Translations under genes and position numbers: made by a program | Assembly (NCBI GenBank): GCA_964579765.1 | Contig: CAZOIK010000144.1 | Coordinates: forward strand, 1 to 19,032 | Length of the DNA: 19,032 nt | Direction of reading: 5' to 3' | Source of the DNA: DATNBT01 sp964579765 | GTDB taxonomy: Bacteria; Acidobacteriota; Vicinamibacteria; Vicinamibacterales; CAVVIG01 | Notes under the pieces: generated by a model | The model's database searches: none | The model's input: the letters and a program-made list of their open reading frames with translations, nothing else | Told to the model about the DNA's origin: nothing | In this document: in pieces, positions 14,897 to 19,032 of the stretch | Numbering within the stretch: the first letter of the stretch is position 1 | Layout: every line of letters begins with the position of its first letter

Positions 14897-15778
14897 CTAC
14901 ACGACCACCGCGGAGGTCGTCTGCTCGACGTACGTCCTGGCGACGCCGAGCGCGAGCTTGCGGATGTTGAGGATGAACGCCGTCCGCTCGGTGACGCCAA
15001 TGCTGTTGCTGGCGTCGAGGACGTTGAACAGATGCGAGCACTTGAGCGTGTGCTCGAGCGCCGGCACGACGAGACCGGCTGAGAGCAACGCTTCGGCGAG
15101 CCGGTAGTTGTCGTCGTAGAGACGCCGATGGAGTGCCGCGAACGTCTCGCCTGCGGGCAGTTCGATGCCCACGTTGAACGCGTACTTCGACTGCTCCACT
15201 TCGTCGCGGTGCCGGACTTCTCCGTACTTCACGCCCGGCGCCCACTCGAGATCGTAGACGCTGTCCACTTTCTGCAGGACCATCGCGATGCGCTCGAGCC
15301 CGTACGTCAGCTCGGCCGAAATCGGGGCGAGTTCGACGCCCCCGGCCTGCTGAAAGTACGTGAACTGCGTGATCTCGAGGCCGTCGAAGAGCACCTGCCA
15401 GCCGATGCCCCACGCGCCGAGCGTCGGCGACTCCCAGTTGTCCTCTTCGAAGCGGATGTCGTGCTGCCGCGGGTTGATGCCGCACGCTTCGAGGCTTTCG
15501 AGATACATCCCCTGCACGTCGTCCGGCGACGGCTTGAGGACGACCTGGAACTGATGGTGCTTGAACAGGCGGTTTGGGTTTTCGCCGAAGCGGCCGTCCG
15601 CCGGCCGCCGCGACGGCTGCACGTACGCCACGCTCCAGTGCGCCGGACCGAGCACGCGCAAGAACGTCTCCGGGTGCATCGTCCCCGCGCCGACCTCGAC
15701 GTCGAGCGGCTGCTGGAGCGCGCATCCACGCGACGCCCAGAATTCGGAGAGTTTGAGAATGAGACTTTGAAAGGTCAC
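14897..15778 (-). CDS. glyQ: Glycine-tRNA ligase alpha subunit
   Basis: The catalytic alpha subunit of heterotetrameric glycyl-tRNA synthetase, a class II enzyme. The 293-residue protein carries the family hallmarks: FQSLILKLSEFWASRGCALQ, the motif-like block GAGTMHPETFLRVLGP, WSVAYVQPSRRPADGRFGEN, PNRLFKHHQFQVVLKP, FEEDNWESPTLGAWGIGWQV, ITQFTYFQQAGG and YGLERIAMVLQ. The start is the GTG at 15778, which overlaps the recO stop as GTGA; it gives the normal N-terminus, and nothing upstream in the frame resembles the family. It is followed two bases later by glyS. Confidence 0.97.
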   Translation of the reverse strand: MTFQSLILKLSEFWASRGCALQQPLDVEVGAGTMHPETFLRVLGPAHWSVAYVQPSRRPADGRFGENPNRLFKHHQFQVVLKPSPDDVQGMYLESLEACGINPRQHDIRFEEDNWESPTLGAWGIGWQVLFDGLEITQFTYFQQAGGVELAPISAELTYGLERIAMVLQKVDSVYDLEWAPGVKYGEVRHRDEVEQSKYAFNVGIELPAGETFAALHRRLYDDNYRLAEALLSAGLVVPALEHTLKCSHLFNVLDASNSIGVTERTAFILNIRKLALGVARTYVEQTTSAVVV

Positions 15779-16416
15779 CGACGCATCTCGCGCAACACGC
15801 GCACCGATTTCAGATCCTTCTCCAGGTGCATCGCAATCACATCGCGATGCGTGCCTTCGAGTTCTTTCAACGCCCGCCGCGAGACGGGCACGTCGCCGAT
15901 CGCGAACGGACTCGACGCGCGCGCGGCGTCGAGAAAGGCCTTCGCTTCGGGCGACATCCGCTCGTCGCGCGCGTACACGCCCTGAAGCCGCAGGAGCCAG
16001 TACTCGAAATACCGCGCCAGCGGATCGATCGCCACGCCGGCCGCGATCGCATCGACAATCGACGCGCCCAGCCGGAACAGCGGCTCGTGCGGGTCGTTGT
16101 CCTGCGCCCACTCGTCGAGCAGCTCGGCGAAGTAGCTCACGTGCCCGAGCGCCTCGGCGTCCACAGCCGCCATCGGCGACCGCACCGGCTCCACGTACTC
16201 CAGCCGGACCAGCTCGCGGTGCTCCCGCTCGACGTATCCCACCCGTCCCACCGTCATCGGCTCGAGGGCGCCCCCGAACCTCCGGCGGCTCTGCCGCGCG
16301 TTCTTCGCGACGCCGCGCTTCTTGCCGCGATCGCGCGTCAGGAACACCACAATCCGATCCGACTCACCGAGCTTGTACGTCCGCAGGATCAGCGCGTCGG
16401 TGGTGAAGAGCGGCAT
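15775..16416 (-). CDS. recO: DNA repair protein RecO
   Basis: RecO works with RecR and RecF to load RecA on SSB-coated single-strand DNA. The 213-residue protein has the N-terminal OB fold: LILRTYKLGESDRIVVFLTRDRGKKRGVAKNARQSRRRFGGALEP. A helical C-terminal part follows, with YFEYWLLRLQGVYARDERMSPEAKAFLD. The CxxC...CxxC zinc-binding residues of many RecO proteins are absent, and the protein is shorter than the usual 240-250 residues; E. coli RecO also lacks the zinc site. The ATG at 16416 fits the family start. TACGAT at 16434-16439 may be a -10 box, so recO may start a transcript for recO-glyQ-glyS. Context between era and glyQ supports the call. Confidence 0.9.
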   Translation of the reverse strand: MPLFTTDALILRTYKLGESDRIVVFLTRDRGKKRGVAKNARQSRRRFGGALEPMTVGRVGYVEREHRELVRLEYVEPVRSPMAAVDAEALGHVSYFAELLDEWAQDNDPHEPLFRLGASIVDAIAAGVAIDPLARYFEYWLLRLQGVYARDERMSPEAKAFLDAARASSPFAIGDVPVSRRALKELEGTHRDVIAMHLEKDLKSVRVLREMRR

Positions 16417-16433
16417 GCGCGGGGCGGACCGTG

Positions 16434-16439
16434 ATCGTA
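16434..16439 (-). promoter_or_regulatory. recO: Possible -10 box for recO (TACGAT)
   Basis: On the minus strand GTAGTACGATCAC lies 17 bases before the recO ATG and matches 11 of 13 bases of GTGGTACGATCGC before uvrB. At 17-base spacing the -35 position falls on TTTCAG inside element D, a poor match. This would place an internal promoter after era. Confidence 0.3.
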
Positions 16440-16449
16440 CTACATCGAT

Positions 16450-16473
16450 GGCGCCCCTGAAAGGGGCGCCCTA
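16450..16473. repeat. Palindromic element D at the era stop codon
   Basis: A perfect hairpin with 9-base arms, GGCGCCCCT and AGGGGCGCC, around a GAA loop (16450-16470), followed by CTAC. On the minus strand the GTAG end supplies the TAG stop of era. GTAGGGCGC-CCTTTCAGGG is shared with the element inside ybeY. It lies between era and recO; without a U-tract its role as a terminator is doubtful. Confidence 0.8.
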
Positions 16474-17364
16474 CTCCCGTTTCCCGAGGCCGATCTCTCC
16501 GAGGACGCGCTCGTCCTCGCGCCACTCCGCTTTCACGCGGACGTGGAGATCGAGAAAGACTTTCGTGTGGAAGAAGCGCTCGAGTTCCTCACGCGCCGCA
16601 GTGCCGATCTTCTTGACCATCTCGCCGCCGCGTCCGACGACGATCGGCTTCTGCGACTCGCGGTCCACGACGATCGTACAGAACAGCCGCAGCAACGGCG
16701 ACTCGGGCGTGGCCTCCTCGAATTTGTCGATGACGACCGCGCTCGAAAACGGAATCTCGGCGTGCGTGAACTGCAGCAGCTTCTCGCGCACGATCTCCGC
16801 CGCGAAGAAGCGCTCGGGCTGATCGGTCAGATAGTCGTCCGGATAGAGCGCCTCGCCCTCGGGCAGGCGATCGACGATCACCTGCTCCAGACGATCGACG
16901 TTCTCGCCGGTCGCCGCCGAAATCGGCACGATCTCCGCAAACCGGCCGTCCTTTGCGTATTCCGCGATCATCGGGAGCAGCCGCGTCTTCTTGATCAGAT
17001 CGACCTTGTTCAGGATCAGCACGACGGGGGCCGTCGCCTCCTTGACGAGATCGATGACAAACCGATCGCCCTTTCCCGTTGGCGTGCTGGCGTCGACGAC
17101 AAGACCGAGGACATCGACGTCGCGGATGGTCTGGACGGCCGTATCGACCATCCGCACGTTCATGCGGTGCAGCGGGCGGTGGATGCCCGGCGTGTCGAGA
17201 AACACGGCCTGCGCACCCGGATAGTTCTTCACGCCGAGGATCCGCGTCCGCGTCGTCTGCGGCTTGTCCGACACGATAGCGAGTTTGGCGCCGACCAGCC
17301 GGTTGAGCAGCGTGGACTTTCCCGCGTTGGGCCGGCCGACGAACGAGACGAACCCGGACTTCAT
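16471..17364 (-). CDS. era: GTPase Era
   Basis: Era is an essential GTPase that binds the 3' end of 16S rRNA during small-subunit assembly. The 297-residue protein shows G1 GRPNAGKST (10-18), the switch region KPQTTRTRILGV, G3 DTPGIH, G4 NKVDLI and G5-like ISAATG, then the linker DDYLTDQPERFFAAEIVREK and a C-terminal KH domain with VGRGGEMVKKIGTAAREELE. Length is normal. The ATG at 17364 overlaps the stop of the CNNM/CorC gene as ATGA. The TAG stop coincides with the GTAG end of element D, so the last residues (LGKRE) sit at the repeat border. Confidence 0.98.
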   Translation of the reverse strand: MKSGFVSFVGRPNAGKSTLLNRLVGAKLAIVSDKPQTTRTRILGVKNYPGAQAVFLDTPGIHRPLHRMNVRMVDTAVQTIRDVDVLGLVVDASTPTGKGDRFVIDLVKEATAPVVLILNKVDLIKKTRLLPMIAEYAKDGRFAEIVPISAATGENVDRLEQVIVDRLPEGEALYPDDYLTDQPERFFAAEIVREKLLQFTHAEIPFSSAVVIDKFEEATPESPLLRLFCTIVVDRESQKPIVVGRGGEMVKKIGTAAREELERFFHTKVFLDLHVRVKAEWREDERVLGEIGLGKRE

Positions 17365-18617
17365 GCTTCGGCCTGCTCGTCGACCTGCGCCTCGTTGCGG
17401 GTGATGCGCACCTTCGTGATGCGGCGGCGCTCGGCCTCAAGCACTTGCACGTGGAGGCCGTCCACGTCGAATTGTTCTCCGACGGTCGGCACGCGGCCAA
17501 TCCGCGCCAGCAGGAATCCGCCGACGGTCTCGAAGCCCTCCCGTTCGATGTCGATGTCGAGCCGCTGCGCGACCGTGTCGATGTCCACGCGCCCGCTGAA
17601 CACGAAGCTCCCGTGGCCCTCGTCCACGACGAGGTCGGATTCGACGTCGTACTCGTCCTTGATCTCGCCGACGATCTCCTCGAGCAAGTCCTCGAGCGTG
17701 ACCAGCCCCGCCGTCCCGCCGTATTCGTCCACCACGATCGCGCATTGAATCTGCTGCGCCTGAAACTGCTTCAGCAGCTCGGGCACGAGCTTCGTTTCCG
17801 GCACGACGACCGCCGGCCGGACGAGCGGCGTGATCGGCCGCGTGTCGTCGCTCGGGCCGAGCGCGACCAGGTCTTTGATGAACACGAATCCCGCGATGTT
17901 GTCGAGGCTGCCCTTGTAGACCGGAAACCGGGAGTACTCCTGCTCGCGGAAGAGCGCGCGCAACTCCCCAATCGTCGCCGTCTCCGGAATCGCGACGATG
18001 TCGGGGCGTGGCGTCATCACCTCACGAACGAGCGTGTCGCCGAAATCGACGATGCTCTGCAGCAGCTTCCGTTCTTCTGCGCCGACGGTGTCTTCGCTCT
18101 CGTCGTGCGGGGCGGCCGCCGCACCCGGCTCGGCCGCGGCCGGCGCGGCTGCTTCGGTGTCGGCGGCAATCGGCACCGCGGGCCCGCGCGCGACCATGCG
18201 CCGCGCGATGCGGTGCGTCAACGGACCGAGCGCGCGCGCGATGGGCACGAACGTCGGCAGCAGCACGTCGAGCGCACGTCCGGGATCGCGGCCGACGATC
18301 ACCAGCGGAATCAGCAGCTCGCACACGATGACGAACACGATGACGGCGACAATCACGGCGGCCAGCTTCTGCGGGCTGTCCACGTGGATGGCGTCGGCGA
18401 CCAGCGCCGTCGCCGCGGCCGTCACGACGCCCATGAGCAACCGGATCGGAATGAACAGCAGCAGCGGCTCGTCCAGGAAGGCGCCGAGCGCGTCGGGCCG
18501 GTCGCTGCGCTCGGCGGCCAGGCGCAGCGACAGCCGCATCAGCGCGCTGAACGCGGCTTCGAGCGCGCCCAGGTAGATGGCGGCCAGGCCGAGCAGGAAG
18601 ATCTCGAGGGCAATCAT
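17361..18617 (-). CDS. HlyC/CorC-family protein (CNNM/DUF21 membrane domain, CBS pair, CorC_HlyC domain)
   Basis: A 418-residue membrane protein of the CNNM/CorC/HlyC family, linked in some bacteria to magnesium or cobalt efflux and resistance. Residues 1 to about 140 contain three to four hydrophobic segments (about 1-25, 53-78, 84-108, 117-131) with the CNNM-like GALEAAFSAL. An alanine-rich acidic linker (about 147-175) follows, then two CBS domains (TPRPDIVAIPETATIGELR; IQCAIVVDEYGGTAGLVTLE) that may bind adenine nucleotides, then the CorC_HlyC domain from about 335 (GRVDIDTVAQRLDID, GFETVGGFLLARIGRVPTVG). The CBS part keeps the family residues; the membrane part is more divergent. The ATG at 18617 overlaps the ybeY stop and the TGA overlaps the era start, both as ATGA, so ybeY, this gene and era form a coupled unit. 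Confidence 0.93.
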   Translation of the reverse strand: MIALEIFLLGLAAIYLGALEAAFSALMRLSLRLAAERSDRPDALGAFLDEPLLLFIPIRLLMGVVTAAATALVADAIHVDSPQKLAAVIVAVIVFVIVCELLIPLVIVGRDPGRALDVLLPTFVPIARALGPLTHRIARRMVARGPAVPIAADTEAAAPAAAEPGAAAAPHDESEDTVGAEERKLLQSIVDFGDTLVREVMTPRPDIVAIPETATIGELRALFREQEYSRFPVYKGSLDNIAGFVFIKDLVALGPSDDTRPITPLVRPAVVVPETKLVPELLKQFQAQQIQCAIVVDEYGGTAGLVTLEDLLEEIVGEIKDEYDVESDLVVDEGHGSFVFSGRVDIDTVAQRLDIDIEREGFETVGGFLLARIGRVPTVGEQFDVDGLHVQVLEAERRRITKVRITRNEAQVDEQAEA

Positions 18618-19032
18618 GAGTCGGCGCGCTCGATCAGGCCCTCGCGCAGCCCGCCCTTGCGGCGGAGCCGCCGTTCCACGCGCTGCATGCGCCCGTCATC
18701 GGTCTCGTGATCGTACCCCAGGAGGTGCAGCAGCCCGTGTAACGCGAGCACTCGCCACTCGACGGCCTCGGAATGGCCCCGTTCGCGAGCCTGCCGCCGT
18801 GCCACGCCGAGCGCGATGGCGATCTCGCCTAGGACGTCAGCCTCGTCGCGCGCGCCTTTCAGGCTCTCGTCGCGCGGGCCTTTCAGGCCCGCGGATTGGG
18901 GGCCCTGAGACGTTCGGCGGCCCTGAAAGGAGCGCCCTACGGAAGGCCGCGCCGACGTGAAGCTCAGCACGTCAGTTACGACGTCCTTGGCGCGGAACGT
19001 CCGTTTGAGGCGCTGGATCTCGCGGTCTCTGA
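18614..19032 (-). CDS. ybeY: Endoribonuclease YbeY, C-terminal part with an in-frame repeat insertion (5' end outside window)
   Basis: YbeY is a zinc-dependent RNase for 16S rRNA 3'-end maturation and ribosome quality control. The last 138 residues are present; the frame is open to the right edge. Seen: DREIQRLKRTFRAKDVVTDVLSF, the conserved stretch before the active site, then LGEIAIALGVARRQA and the zinc motif HGLLHLLGYDHETD with its three histidines. Between LSF and LGEIAI, E. coli YbeY has about ten residues; here there are about 40, encoded by element E, with the 8-residue repeats GLKGPRDE and SLKGARDE. The zinc site is intact and the gene is coupled to its neighbour by ATGA, so the enzyme is probably functional with an enlarged loop. 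An assembly artefact is unlikely as the frame is kept. Confidence 0.92.
   Translation of the reverse strand, partial: RDREIQRLKRTFRAKDVVTDVLSFTSARPSVGRSFQGRRTSQGPQSAGLKGPRDESLKGARDEADVLGEIAIALGVARRQARERGHSEAVEWRVLALHGLLHLLGYDHETDDGRMQRVERRLRRKGGLREGLIERADS
18842..18940. repeat. ybeY: Palindromic/tandem element E inside ybeY
   Basis: On the plus strand two 24-base direct copies, each CTCGTCGCGCG-S-GCCTTTCAGG, start at 18842 and 18866. The second includes the hairpin CGCGGGCCT-TTC-AGGCCCGCG (18873-18893). Further right, GGCGGCCCTGAAAGGAGCG followed by CCTAC (to 18940) matches element D and its CTAC end. The whole is translated in frame on the minus strand. It is the largest member of the family in the window. 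Confidence 0.8.

Noticed and set aside
14895..15725. 1001-residue frame extending glyS upstream
   Set aside because: The added part lies out of frame over glyQ, is arginine-rich and has no family resemblance; the ATG at 14894 gives the normal glyS start.
18842..18890. Possible CRISPR because of 24-base direct repeats
   Set aside because: Only two adjacent copies, no spacers, internal palindromes, and coding in frame within ybeY.

Overview
The window is GC-rich chromosomal DNA carrying almost only housekeeping genes: DNA repair (uvrB, mutL, recO, rarA), translation (glyQ, glyS, a TrmH-family methyltransferase, era, ybeY), transcription elongation (greA) and central metabolism (ppdK). There are no phage, plasmid, transposase, tRNA, rRNA or CRISPR features, and no gene-free stretch longer than about 120 bases. 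Separate glyQ/glyS subunits, pyruvate phosphate dikinase, an endonuclease-type MutL and the short-period intergenic repeats suggest an uncultured Acidobacteriota, possibly of the Vicinamibacteria type. That placement is inference from gene content and repeat style, not from a phylogeny.

Layout, left to right. uvrB (5' part only, minus strand) diverges from a TrkA-N/DHH phosphoesterase (plus). That gene converges, with stop codons sharing CTAG, on a two-gene minus operon: greA, then a patatin-like membrane protein whose nucleophile elbow lacks serine. greA diverges from a plus operon of a TrmH-family RNA methyltransferase and rarA, which overlap by 17 bases. rarA converges on a long minus series, read right to left: ybeY (cut by the window end), CNNM/CorC-like protein, era, recO, glyQ, glyS, ppdK, a CorA-like protein without its membrane domain, mutL, a 58-residue two-helix membrane protein and a SLOG-like protein. 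Several junctions are 4-base ATGA/GTGA overlaps or 1-2 base gaps, which suggests translational coupling. The order ybeY-era-recO-glyQ-glyS-ppdK resembles that known from Firmicutes.

The notable non-coding content is repeats. (1) A dispersed palindromic family with CCTTTCAGG or CCTTCAGG cores and GTAG/CTAC ends occurs at five places. It forms or abuts the stop codons of the SLOG-like gene, glyS and era, and lies in frame inside ybeY. (2) Locus-specific arrays of 7-base or 9-base units lie between genes. At three loci the units form two inverted arms, and one of these is translated in the MutL linker. No obvious new multi-gene defence or biosynthetic system is visible. The best leads are the repeats and their in-frame copies, the truncated CorA-like protein, the serine-less patatin-like protein and the small membrane protein/SLOG pair.
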